Source of the DNA: Phymorhynchus buccinoides
Taxonomy: Eukaryota; Mollusca; Gastropoda; Neogastropoda; Raphitomidae
Length of the DNA stretch: 64,000 nucleotides
Direction: 5' to 3'
Assembly: GCA_017654935.2 (NCBI GenBank)
Contig: CM065682.1
Location: 43,633,321-43,697,320, forward strand
Shown here: positions 13,116-23,962 of the stretch, in pieces
Layout of the letters: every line of letters starts with the position of its first letter
Numbering within the stretch: position 1 is the first letter of the stretch
Notes under the pieces: generated by a model
Database searches by the model: none
What the model was told of the DNA's origin: nothing
The model's input: only the letters and a program-made list of their open reading frames with translations
Translations under genes and position numbers: made by a program

Positions 13116-13333
13116 TAGGGGAAGACGGGGTAAAAAGCGCATGGGCGGGTAAGAAGCCCACCCCAATTATCTCATGAAATAAAGAAAACTTCAGTCAAAT
13201 TTGCCCATGAGACGAATGCTAGACATTAACGCTCGTCTCATGGGCAAAATTAGGCTGAAATTTGCTTCATTTCATGAGATAATTGGGGTGGGCTTCTTAC
13301 CCGCCCATGCGCTTTTTACCCCGTCTTCCCCTA
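13116..13333. mobile_element. Long-hairpin MITE flanked by TA
   Basis: A near-perfect inverted repeat of about 218 bp. The arms begin TAGGGGAAGACGGGGTAAAA and end with the exact complement, meeting around 13220. TA at both ends suggests a TA target site as in Tc1/mariner-type elements. Termini of the GGGGAAGACGGGGTAAAA type occur widely in animal MITEs. Confidence 0.85.
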
Positions 13334-13922
13334 GCATTAATACATTACATGACCAGCCATGCGCGTCGATATTAGCAGACGAATCGAGCTATGTAATTTT
13401 GTCACAGGGGAGTCCATGTTGATAATGTAGACACAGTACTGTCGCAAGAACAGCTCAAATTCATCTTCAATCCGGAAATAAAAATGAGCCGACTGAACCT
13501 GTGTGAAGAGCTACCCATCCCAGTTTTTTAAAATGCGTGTTTTCCGGGCCTGTGATTGACATTCTTGTAAAAGCTGACTCCTCTCTTTTTCACGGTGTGT
13601 TGAAATTGACTCGCTCTAATTAAGTGTGTCCGTTTTATTGTTGGTGTTTACAAGTTAAAATAACAGCAATTGTCGTTAGTGTTTCAGTTCATTGCTTCTG
13701 TTTGTGTTTATTTTTTTACGTTACATTTTGTCACCACATCTTATGAAATACATTTGTGTTAAAATGTTCTATTTTGTTGAACTATATTCTTTGCACAAGA
13801 ATGCATGCTACAGTTTGTGTGCTGCGACCATTGTTGTGATAATGAATGCGTTTTCATTTCTCTGTATATCTGAGCCTGCTTCTTTTTTTTGCTTTTCTGT
13901 TGATACATATCAGTATATATCC

Positions 13923-14016
13923 GTTATTAGGACTTTGGAATGGGATATTGCTTTTATCCTATCTCAAGAGCCTTGCTGTTTATCACACTAATATCCCACT
14001 CCAAAGTCCTAATAAC
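13923..14016. repeat. Inverted repeat, 27-bp arms
   Basis: GTTATTAGGACTTTGGAATG (continuing GGATATT) pairs with its complement ending at 14016. A lone copy of the right arm occurs near 12908-12935, so this is probably the terminus of a dispersed element. Confidence 0.75.
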
Positions 14017-14112
14017 TAATATTCTACAATATTAGAAAACCATGATACAGTTTACTCTTTTTCGTGGAAGACTATGACTTTCAAACTAGGGGGACTTTAC
14101 ACTGGCTCAGGT

Positions 14113-14312
14113 GCTGCAGCCTACGGGATTGGTTGGCCTTTGGGGACATTCCCCAACGCCAACTCTCTTCACATCCCTTGGCCGAGAGAGTAGGGATGTA
14201 CCCTGGACCATGCTTCTCCAATTTAAATAACTTTTAGACCAGCCCGCCAGAATAGCAGCTACCCGTTCTGTTATCTGGCAGTCATTGTCAGACACGACAG
14301 ACAGGAATACAC
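14113..14312. repeat. Dispersed repeat R2, copy 2
   Basis: Second copy of the repeat described at 6561-6765, here with the clearer segments CCGCCAGAATAGCAGCTACC and TTATCTGGCAGTCATTGTCA. Confidence 0.65.
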
Positions 14313-14851
14313 TCTTATGCTATGAACACGGGGAAAAAGCATCCATGGGGGGAAAAACGAAACAAAATAGAGAAAAAGAGACGAAAATATAACCTCCCCC
14401 GCAGAGATGTAAATTCACCAACCAACAAACTTAATAACTGAAGATATAAAAGAACCCTCCTTCCATAAAAGCCACTCAACTTAGGCCTACTATCAAGACG
14501 CCAACTGTACCAATTCTCCTAACTCAGTGCAGGAAAGAGGTAGAGATGAGCAGCCCCAGAAACTTCCTCAACTAACGGACGCCACTCATTTCGGCCCATG
14601 TTCATTTCGGCCCAAGGCTGTAGTCATTTCGGACCAAGGCTGTAGTCATTTCGGACCAAGGCTGTAGTCATTTCGGCCTAAGGTCATAGTCATTTTGGAC
14701 CGCATCAATAATCATCTTGTCCCACGCCAATAGTCATCTCGGCCAGTAGTCATCTCGGCCAATAGTCATCTCGGCCAGTAGTCATCTCGGCCAATAGTCA
14801 TCTCGGCCATTCCCATTAATTCCTAACACTATGTTATATCAGCAGAAACAC

Positions 14852-15337
14852 AATCAACCAATCAGTCAATCATGTAATCATCCAAACCTTCGATCACTTT
14901 CATAAATCAACCAATCAGTCAATCATGTAATCATCCAAACCTTCGATCTCTTTCATAAATCAACCAATCAGTCAATCATGTAATCATCCAAACCTTCGAT
15001 CACTTTCATAAATCAACCAATCAGTCAATCATGTAATCATCCAAACCTTCGATCACTTTCATAAATCAACCAATCAGGTCAATCATGTAATCATCCAAAC
15101 CTTCGATCACTTTCATAAATCAACCAATCAGTCAATCATGTAATCATCCAAACCTTCGATCACTTTCATAAATCAACCAATCAGTCAATCATGTAATCAT
15201 CCAAACCTTCGATCACTTTCATAAATCAACCAATCAGTCAATCATGTAATCATCCAAACCTTCGATCACTTTCATAAATCAACCAATCAGTCAATCATGT
15301 AATCATCCAAACCTTCGATCACTTTCATAAATCAACC
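14852..15337. repeat. 53-bp tandem array, about 9 copies
   Basis: The unit begins AATCAACCAATCAGTCAATC and is nearly identical from copy to copy, with one single-base insertion. It lies inside the foldback-like element. There are no variable spacers, so it is not CRISPR-like. Confidence 0.95.
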
Positions 15338-15444
15338 CAAGTCAGTCGATCGTTTTATTGCCCATTCTCATGATTTACACAGACATATATTTGCTGCAGT
15401 GACGCATAACATTTAAATAAATGCACACGCAAGCATGCACACAC

Positions 15445-15448
<4 letters not shown>

Positions 15449-15530
<82 letters not shown>

Positions 15531-15536
15531 GCGCGC
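15449..15536. repeat. (CA)n to (CG)n transition
   Basis: A CA tract of about 68 bp running straight into about 20 bp of alternating GC, Z-DNA prone. Confidence 0.95.
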
Positions 15537-15994
15537 ACTATTGAATCTATTGGTGTGGACCGAAATGACCGAAATGACCAGATCTTTGGGCCGAAATGAC
15601 GTATTCCTTTTGGCCGAAAAGATAAATCAACACTTTGGGTCGACATGAGAATTAACTTGGGTCGAACTGACTGCTGCCTTGGGCCAAAATGACCAACATT
15701 ATCGTGGGCCGAAACGAAGTAGGGCCGAAATGAGTGTACATCCAATTAACCAACCACCTCATCCACTCACCAACCAGTCAACCAGGAACCAGCCGTCACC
15801 GTTCTTAATTGCTGTCTAAGGAGTAAAAGGAGTGTGACCGCGTTTGGCCCCTTTTCCCTGACGATGGGCTAATTTTCGCACGATGATTCTTTTTTCTGCC
15901 CTGGTGTCTGATCATCTCGAATTATTGATGAGACCTCCCTATCCTCAATGAGCTGATTGATTCCTTGCTCGGGCACGCGACAGAATCGACCAAC

Positions 15995-16310
<316 letters not shown>

Positions 16311-16421
16311 AATGAACAAGTGGTTTAATGATTAGGCCTTTGACCCATTTCACTGGAGGTGAAAGAATATTGTAGTTGACATATATAAGTAAAACGACAT
16401 GTAACCATTAAGCCATAATTA

Positions 16422-16618
<197 letters not shown>

Positions 16619-17004
16619 ATCTAACAGAAGAAATAAAAAAGGAGCCTAAGCAAAGTAACCTCAGTTTTTTGGGATGACTTAAGCACTTGTTCACACTGCC
16701 AGTTCGCGGTTAAGGGAAAGAGGGTTGGCGAGAAGGTTAATAGGTAGAGACAGACAGAGACCTTTTTTGGACAGACAGAGTATCAAGGTTAAAAGCAAAA
16801 ACAACAAAAATACTTCTTTCCACAAGAGAACTGTGATTCGTGCTGAGCTATTCGAAGGGTGGCCAGTCACTGATGGTTTCCAGCCGTTGGGGTCCAGTCG
16901 TACACATACATACATTAACGTGAAGCCAAAATGATGCAGGAACAATGGAACCGTGTCCAAACGATGTGTACCTACAACTTTGAATTGTTCAATGGGTGAA
17001 TGTT
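16619..17004. other. No feature recognised
   Basis: Overlapping ORFs on both strands have no recognisable domain. No repeat identified. Confidence 0.4.
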
Positions 17005-17251
17005 TTAACCATTTCACCGCCAAAGTCGCATGTTAGCACCACAGTGATTTAACACCTATGTCACTAAAAGGCATCAAATTGGGGTCTAGTATCCAAAGAC
17101 CCTATTGTCTTAGCTTTAGGAAGTAAGGATTGACCTTATTTTATATATTGTCACAGAAGAATCCCCATTACTGCAGATGGATTTTGTTCTCTACCCAGGT
17201 AAATGTAATGGACATTTTTGGCTGAAATATTGCTGGCGGTGAAAGGGTTAA
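17005..17251. mobile_element. TTAA-flanked MITE, copy A
   Basis: TTAACCATTTCACCGCCA at the left pairs with TGGCGGTGAAAGGGTTAA at the right. TTAA target duplication plus CCC/CCATTT-type ends suggest a non-autonomous piggyBac-like element. It shares interior sequence with 18001-18119 and 35642-35883. Confidence 0.8.
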
Positions 17252-17500
17252 TTATTATTACTTTTGAAAATATATTCTAACATTATAATTATCCACAACA
17301 CGTCATTAAAGTCCTCTCGTTAAGACAATCATGCATAGCGAAAATTTATTAATTAGAATTATGAAGAACATGATTGTTCTCCAAATGATAGTTTATAGCG
17401 ATTTTAAAATGTTGGTGATGTTTCTTCGTATTTTTATTCTAACCCTCAGTAAAACTTATAAAGAACATAGGGCCTACATATTAATACAGGCTGAACCTTG

Positions 17501-18000
17501 NNNNNNNNNNNNNNNNNNNNNNNNNNNNNNNNNNNNNNNNNNNNNNNNNNNNNNNNNNNNNNNNNNNNNNNNNNNNNNNNNNNNNNNNNNNNNNNNNNNN
17601 NNNNNNNNNNNNNNNNNNNNNNNNNNNNNNNNNNNNNNNNNNNNNNNNNNNNNNNNNNNNNNNNNNNNNNNNNNNNNNNNNNNNNNNNNNNNNNNNNNNN
17701 NNNNNNNNNNNNNNNNNNNNNNNNNNNNNNNNNNNNNNNNNNNNNNNNNNNNNNNNNNNNNNNNNNNNNNNNNNNNNNNNNNNNNNNNNNNNNNNNNNNN
17801 NNNNNNNNNNNNNNNNNNNNNNNNNNNNNNNNNNNNNNNNNNNNNNNNNNNNNNNNNNNNNNNNNNNNNNNNNNNNNNNNNNNNNNNNNNNNNNNNNNNN
17901 NNNNNNNNNNNNNNNNNNNNNNNNNNNNNNNNNNNNNNNNNNNNNNNNNNNNNNNNNNNNNNNNNNNNNNNNNNNNNNNNNNNNNNNNNNNNNNNNNNNN
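17501..18000. other. Assembly gap, 500 N placeholder
   Basis: Exactly 500 N. The right flank is half of a TTAA MITE, so the missing sequence must include at least the other half of that element. Confidence 0.99.
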
Positions 18001-18119
18001 TTCCAAAACTAAGACAATAGGGTTTTAGGGATAATAGACCCCAATTTGATGCCTTTTAGTGACATATGTGTTAAATCACTGTGGTGCAAAAAATGCGACT
18101 TTGGCGGTGAAAGGGTTAA
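18001..18119. mobile_element. TTAA MITE, copy B, cut by assembly gap
   Basis: Reverse-complement match to the left half of copy A (AAGGCATCAAATTGGGGTCT and the CACCGCCAAAGTCGCAT end). It ends GGCGGTGAAAGGGTTAAC. The other terminus is in the gap. Confidence 0.8.
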
Positions 18120-18326
18120 CAGAACAAGAGCATCGAGCAATTCAAGAAACGAACCATTAGGACCAAGAAGTGAATAGCCAGTAACTTGAAACCCAGAATA
18201 AGAGACTGGAACGAATAAAGAAAAGAAACACCTGGACGAAACAAACTCATCATGATCACCAGTATCACAAGTCTTTATTTTCCTCCCTCTCAACAACAAT
18301 TCAACAATTTTATTGTCTCCAAACAA
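18120..18326 (-). CDS. Unrecognised ORF or exon fragment
   Basis: A minus-strand frame running from about 18326 down to the MITE boundary. Its composition looks protein-like (FGDNKIVELLLRGRKIKTCD near the N-terminal side, GYSLLGPNGSFLELLDALVL at the end). It stops abruptly at copy B of the TTAA MITE. No family recognised and no clear splice sites established. It could be a decayed exon, part of an old transposon, or chance. Confidence 0.22.
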
Positions 18327-18735
18327 GTGAAGAAATTTGTTTTTCGGTATGCACGTAAAAATTAAGACAAAATAAGACTGCTATAACCTAACAGAAGAGA
18401 CATTTGTAAAATAACATACAAGCACGTGTAAATGACATAAAACATATTATCAAACACACACACAATTCAATTTCAATTTAATAATAATCCTTTGACCAGT
18501 CTTGGCGGCATGGAGGATATACAGAATATAAAACAAGTGACAAGCAAAAAATAAACACTCGTCAAACAAACTAAGTTCCAGTCTATTGTCAAACAACTTT
18601 TCCTGATCTTATAAATTTTGCAATTTTCAATTGGAATTTTGGCTTGGACATAAACTGACAAAAGTAAAAAAAAACTGATTTCTTATTTATATAATACCTC
18701 GGCAAAATATCTCGATGTTCTTCAAAATATGGACA

Positions 18736-18972
18736 TTCAAATTACAAAATGATATTCATCACCAATAACACCCATGTCACATTTGTCACACCAACGGTCC
18801 TGTCGTTCAAGTCCAAATCGTCCTGTTTCAATTGGTAATTTATGACAACTACATCTAAATTTCATTAAACTTATAATATATTTATCAGGCAATGTCACAA
18901 TATATTTTTCTCTCCGAAATTGTGTTTTATAAATGTCTATAATAGAAACATTTGTTACTCGATTGAAGGGAC
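18736..18972 (-). mobile_element. LINE (I-like) C-terminal fragment
   Basis: The minus-strand translation gives a YIISLMKFRCSCHKLPIETG stretch, then RWCDKCDMGVIGDEYHFV. This is the terminal Cys/His motif region of LINE ORF2 proteins, here losing frame after EYHFVI. No upstream RT is present, so it is 5'-truncated. Confidence 0.6.
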
Positions 18973-19569
18973 TGTAGCCATGAATCTTTGAATTTATCTT
19001 TTAGAGACCGTAAAATATTATTACACATACACACACACATATACACACACACACAGACACCTGAACAAGTACACTGAGCATCAAATGATCGATCCCCTTT
19101 AGATGCTGCAAGTAATATTCACAGATAATAATGACATCACAGTAATAATGATAACATGTACCACAGAAAACATTAACAATTAACAATATCACAAACCAGT
19201 ATGGCTATCAGTGTATCACTGCACATCCGCCCCCCACCCCACCCCACTCACACATACACACCGAGCATATCATAAGATCCCCCTAAGCTAAAAACAGACA
19301 ATAGAGATAGAAATGAAACCAATAACATCACTTTATAATAATAATAATAGCAAAATATTGCCATACACTCACAGTCCCAAACACCCACCCACACACACCA
19401 ACATACACCCCCACACACACACATTCTCCAAATGGGGCCCAACACTTTTACGTAACTCCTCTCCATCCTCCTTGTCATCGTCGTCGTTGCTGTAGTTACT
19501 ATCATCATCGTCGTGTTATCATTAGATAAAGTAATAAACACCACTGATCGTCAGTATGATAACCTAGAC

Positions 19570-19718
19570 CCGTCGTCTGTCCTTTTCTGGGTGGGCGTGC
19601 ATTGTGTTGCGTCAGCGACTCGGCGTTCTTCAAAGAGCTAAAGGTTAAAGCATCCCAGACATGACAACTATCGTCTTCACCAGTGACCATCAAAGAGCAC
19701 AGATCAGCAAAATTAATA
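19570..19718 (-). CDS. Possible WD40-repeat exon
   Basis: Minus-strand translation contains INFADLCSLMVTGEDDSCHV followed by WDALTF. This has the strand spacing and terminal xVWD of one WD40 blade (small residue, V/TG, D-S, CHVWD). A possible acceptor, TTCAATTAG, lies immediately upstream (about 19719-19727), and a weak donor (CTAG/GTTATC) lies near 19569. Seen: the blade pattern and continuous frame. Inferred: that it is an exon. No neighbouring WD40 exon was found, so it may be a stranded or decayed exon. Confidence 0.38.
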
Positions 19719-19787
19719 CTAATTGAACAGAGTAATCATATTACAGTAGGCCTAGACCTGCAATAATAACGGACTTAGCAACGCACG

Positions 19788-19850
<63 letters not shown>
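19788..19850. repeat. (CT)n microsatellite
   Basis: An uninterrupted CT tract abutting a LINE fragment. Confidence 0.97.
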
Positions 19851-19855
<5 letters not shown>

Positions 19856-19860
19856 TTCCT

Positions 19861-20222
19861 GTGTATTTGCCAGTCCAACTAACCGTTGGTCCATCCATTC
19901 GTACGCGTTATGAAAATAACATACAATCCTACCATTTTAAAACATACATCCCATCGGGTAACAGACATGTAACTAGCTTAATACATAGGCTGAGACTTAA
20001 TGCATACAAAACAAAGTATTCCAAGGATGTTAGCTGTATTTGTCAAAGCATAATTTCTATTGAACATTATATTAAATTGCTCTAAAGTAAATATTCTACC
20101 TACAGATGTTTTTACAAATATTGAAATAAAAACTGCTATACAAAAAGATAATTCATTTTTGATGAACCTAGGACAAAATATTTTACATAGTTCAGCAGGA
20201 TACTTCTTATAGCAGGTTTTCG
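19861..20222 (+). mobile_element. LINE (I-like) C-terminal fragment
   Basis: A plus-strand frame encodes SLIHRLRLNAYKTKYSKDVS followed by CICQSIISIEHYI, the terminal RLRLNA...C-x-C...EH motif of I/jockey-type LINE proteins. A shifted frame continues with NILPTDVFTNIEIKTAIQKD. It is 5'-truncated next to (CT)n and frameshifted. Confidence 0.65.
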
Positions 20223-20429
20223 ATTGCATGCTAGTATTGGTTGTTTTTTTCTGTTTTTTGTTTTTTTGGTTGGTTTTCTTTTGTTTTTTTGTTTTTGTTG
20301 TTGATTTTAATTCTGTTCGTGTAATATAAATGTGAAGTGAACACACGTTAAACAAGGGCATCGCCGAGCGGCAGATATGTCTTTTGCCGGTTACACCCTG
20401 TACTACCCCGCCCTGTACACAACGTTGTG

Positions 20430-20430
20430 T

Positions 20431-20487
<57 letters not shown>

Positions 20488-20505
20488 CCCCCCCCTCTCT
20501 CTCTG
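20430..20505. repeat. Interrupted (CT)n microsatellite
   Basis: A CT-rich tract with C-run interruptions. Confidence 0.9.
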
Positions 20506-20687
20506 TATTTTGAGCGCGTGCGTCTACATCATGTATATGTAATTCGAGCGATCATAGTATTATGTCTGTTGAATCGTTTTCTTTTGAATTTTTGTTAAAG
20601 AGCCCCACATTGGGTGGAAGAGCGTGCTACACTAATGCTTCGCTATTGTTGTTGTTGTTGTTGTTGCTATTATTATTATTATTATTA

Positions 20688-21232
20688 GTTCGGGGAACTA
20701 TTGTTTTTGGTCTGGTCCGTCCGGCGTCCGGCGTGCCTCCGTCCGTCCGTCCGTCCGGCTATTCGTCCGTTTTTCTAAAAAAACTATTCAGTCTATCATC
20801 AAATTTGGCATACTCGTTTGCCAAGATGCAAGCTACCCACTGATGTATTTAGTTTTACATTAAGGTCAAGGTCGCGCCAGTTACAGGGTTCAAACCCCAA
20901 AACACATAATCGCTAATATCTCGCGAGTTTTGCATGTATTTCAATGCAGTTTTTTTCACAACATTTCTTGATGAATGGTCTATAACACAGTTGTCATGGA
21001 TTTTTCTGTGCGCTCGTGTGCGCATGATCGCGCGCGCTCAAATCACGGGTCCGAACCCCAAGGCTATATATAAAAAAAACTATTCACTTGCGTGCTGTTT
21101 TGATGCGTTTTTATGTAGTTACGTGCTGTTTTGATGCGTTTTTATGTATGTGTACAGCCGACACATTCCGATTTCGGAATAGCTCGGCGATGCTGCGAGG
21201 GGACTTTGCAGACGCTCGACATTGCACTTGTT
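20688..21232 (+). repeat. Dispersed repeat family A, copy 2 (plus)
   Basis: Full-length copy from GTTCGGGGAACTATTG to TTGCACTTGTT, flanked on both sides by TTG/ATT trinucleotide microsatellite. Includes GGGTTCAAACCCC, the GCGC block and the twice-repeated TGCTGTTTTGATGCG unit. No ORF. Confidence 0.85.
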
Positions 21233-22007
21233 GTTATTATTATTATTATTATTATTATTAACAACACGCTACATTTTACGATAATATAACGCAATACAGC
21301 ATATCGCAACACCACACAATACAATAAAATTGCAATACAATACAACGAAAAATAACACAAACTAATATAATTCAATGCAATGCAATGCAATACAATAATC
21401 ACGATGCAATATAACACTACAGAATAAAGCAATCTCAGCTGAATTGTACGACAACTTTAACACTCGAACAATCTACATGCACCAATGCATATGACATTGG
21501 TTGCATGTCCCAGTATATTGCGCTATTATGTTTTGACAAAGTCCCCGAATTTAACAGCTGTGCATCGACAACCATTGTTTTCTAAACATCTCAAAACCTG
21601 TAAAATGCAAAGGCTGTCGCCGAACACAGCAACAAACCCATGACCTCCACCCTTCCCCTGGCACTGGCCCCACCCCTTCCCTTGATTCCATACGTTTCGC
21701 ACCCCATTCCAACATTCGAAATTCCAAAGCGCGAATTTCTAAACCGGAAATGTTTCAAAAGCACGTTCAGACCCAAGATCAAAAGCGCGGAAGGTGAACA
21801 ACTACCAGAAAATGCCCCACATGGCCGAAAGGCCGCAGAGGGCGTAAAACATTATTTCTCTAAATACCAGAAAATGAGTGTGGAGCACGGGAGACACGAA
21901 AAAATGCAATTCGGCCAGCTGTTCATGACTAAAAAATCAGCAATCAGGCAGGTTTGTCATAATGGCATTTAATGTCTTATAAACGGTATGGCATCATAAT
22001 GTATAAA

Positions 22008-22011
<4 letters not shown>
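21233..22011. other. No gene recognised; (TTA)n at start
   Basis: (TTA)n at about 21233-21260, then a degenerate CAATA-rich region. A plus-strand ORF at about 21640-21972 has a plausible composition but no recognisable domain or splice context, so it is not called a gene. Confidence 0.4.

Positions 22012-22047
<36 letters not shown>
22012..22047. repeat. (CT)n microsatellite
   Basis: A short CT tract. Confidence 0.95.
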
Positions 22048-22052
<5 letters not shown>

Positions 22053-22325
22053 GAAGGTATGTCAATGTTGGGAGGGAAATGGGAAGCATGAATAGGAGGG
22101 AGGGGGGGGGGGTTGGAAATCCGTGCTGACAATGCTAAAAAAAAATCCGCGCTTATGAACGACGAATTGACACGCCTTCGTAATTTTTTCAGCGCTTCTA
22201 ATATTGTCAATACACGCTTTCGTAAATCTCCCCCAATGACCATCTCAGGCTAATACACTAACTTACCAAATTCGGGCACTACAACCCCGAAGATGTCAAA
22301 GATATGACCGAGACAGTAATATTTT

Positions 22326-22339
22326 GGTAAAGGTCAAGA

Positions 22340-22370
<31 letters not shown>

Positions 22371-22496
22371 TACCTATCTCGGTTAATTCTATTTTTCCGT
22401 TTTTGCCTTTCTGACCATACATAAAGCTGTATTTTAGGAACATTTTTAACTAATAACCTTTTTTGAATACTAACCCTAGCCCTAAACCTAACCCTA

Positions 22497-22535
<39 letters not shown>

Positions 22536-22747
22536 ACCTATAAGACGGAAAAACGCAACGAACCACAACTGTGACAAATCGCGGTGTACTGCAGTACATA
22601 GTGGGGGGTAGGGTTAGGTTTAGGGCTAGGGTTAGTATTCCAAAAAGGTTATTAGCTGAACATGTTCCTAAAATACAGCTTTATGTATGGTAAGAAAGGC
22701 AAAAACGGAAAAATAGAATTAACCGAGAAATGCATCTTTACCTTTAC
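22326..22747. mobile_element. Foldback MITE with telomere-like arms, copy 1
   Basis: Inverted arms start GGTAAAGGTCAAGATGTGCC and include GGTTAATTCTATTTTTCCGT, TTTTTGCCTTTC and AAGCTGTATTTTA. The inner part of each arm is CTAACCCTAGCCCTAAACC-type telomere-like sequence on the left and its complement on the right. Poly-C runs (about 22343-22370, 22498-22535) interrupt it. The centre has GACGGAAAAACGCAACGAAC. No ORF. Same family as 63582-64000 and the stub at 33679-33715. Confidence 0.85.
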
Positions 22748-23272
22748 TTTGAGGTCAAAGTCTAAGGTCGAGGTTTATAAAAGGGTAAAGTTACTCAAAC
22801 AGAACACCTCAATAGCAAGGAAAATATTACAGTGCAAGTGATTCTGCGCAACGGTTCAAAAGGCATTGCGTAGACAGACAGACAGACACAGAGACACACG
22901 CATATAACAGCATACGCCTTTCCTCCTCCTCCCCTCGCTCCTCTAACCAAACGTGACAGAAGACAATTAATTTCTGAACATAAAATCAAGTAAACGAAAT
23001 AAATCCCTCTACTACAGACCATTTGCTTGTTCTGTCAGAAATTGCCGGAGCAGCATAGAAAACATAATGTGACAACATTCTGCTATTATGACATTTTCCA
23101 AATGAACGCCAACAAGTTAGAGTTTGGAGATGACATGAAAAATACAACCACCCTCTTCTCTCCCCCCCACCCCCCATTATTGCAATTACCCCCACCCCCT
23201 GCCATCGGAAATTCTTTGTGCGGTAAGTCTTTCTCCTGAGTGGGCAGACTATTTTGATCAATCGTATTTTTT
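22748..23272. other. No gene recognised
   Basis: Short overlapping ORFs without domains, with C-rich patches near 23160-23200. Confidence 0.4.
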
Positions 23273-23816
23273 AAGCCCCGAGCCGAGTTCGGGGAGCTAT
23301 TGTTTTTGTCTGGTCCGTCCGGCGTGCCTCCGTCCGTCCGGCTATTCGTCCGTTTTTCTCGAAAACTATTCAGTGTATCATCATCAAATTTGGTATACTA
23401 GTTTGCCAAGATGCAAGCTATCCACTGATGTATTTAGTTGTAAATTAAGGTCAAGGTCGCGCCAGTTACGGGGTTCAAACCCCAAAACACATAATCGCTA
23501 ATATCTCGCGAAGTTTTGCATGTATTTCAATGCAGTTTTTTTCACAACATTTCTTGATGAATGGTCTATAACACAGTTGTCATGAATGTTTCTGTGCGCT
23601 CGTGTGCGTATGATCGCGCGCGCTCAAATCACGGGTCCGAACCCCAAGGCTATATATAAAAAACTATTCAGTTACGTGCTGTTTTGATGCGTTTTTATGT
23701 AGCTACGTGCTGTTTTGATGCGTTTTTATGTATGTGTACAACCGACACATTCCGATTTCGGCGTAGCTCGGCGATGCTGCGAGGGGACTTTGCAGCCTCT
23801 CGGAGTTGCACTTGTT
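23273..23816 (+). repeat. Dispersed repeat family A, copy 3 (plus)
   Basis: Full-length copy, starting AAGCCCCGAGCCGAGTTCGG and ending TTGCACTTGTT. Very similar to copy 2, which suggests recent spread. Confidence 0.85.
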
Positions 23817-23962
23817 TGCTTTGTTGTTGTTTGTCTGTCTCCCTGTGTTGGCAATAGTCCTATCTCGCGAACCACTGCACAGAATCATTTAAAACATTGC
23901 ACGGTGCATCACTTGCCCTTGATGTATCCCGTGGAGTTATTGTAAAACTGTTGACCCTGGCC

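Larger units (their letters stand above)
14578..15742. mobile_element. Foldback-like element with short-repeat termini
   Basis: The left end (14578-about 14812) is a run of degenerate repeats of TAGTCATTTCGGCCCAAGGC or TAGTCATCTCGGCCA. The right end (about 15555-15742) carries the same motif in reverse complement (GGGCCGAAATGA). The outer tips pair as CACTCATTTCGGCCC and GGGCCGAAATGAGTG. Inside lie a 53-bp satellite and a (CA)n(CG)n tract. No transposase ORF. Same architecture as 4580-5915 and 38705-39449, though the sequence differs. Confidence 0.75.

Noticed and set aside
14852..15337. Possible CRISPR array
   Set aside because: The 53-bp units are contiguous with no unique spacers, and the sequence is eukaryotic.
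21640..21972. 110-codon plus-strand ORF
   Set aside because: Composition is plausible, but there is no recognisable domain, no splice context and an overlapping minus-strand ORF, so it was left in the intergenic note.
22460..22640. Interstitial telomere
   Set aside because: The CCCTAA-like blocks are in inverted arms of a small transposon family that recurs at 63.6 kb, so they are not a fused chromosome end.
23460..23490. tRNA gene suggested by GGTTCAAACCC
   Set aside because: It is a palindrome inside repeat family A; no A box, acceptor stem or cloverleaf could be drawn at any of the three copies.
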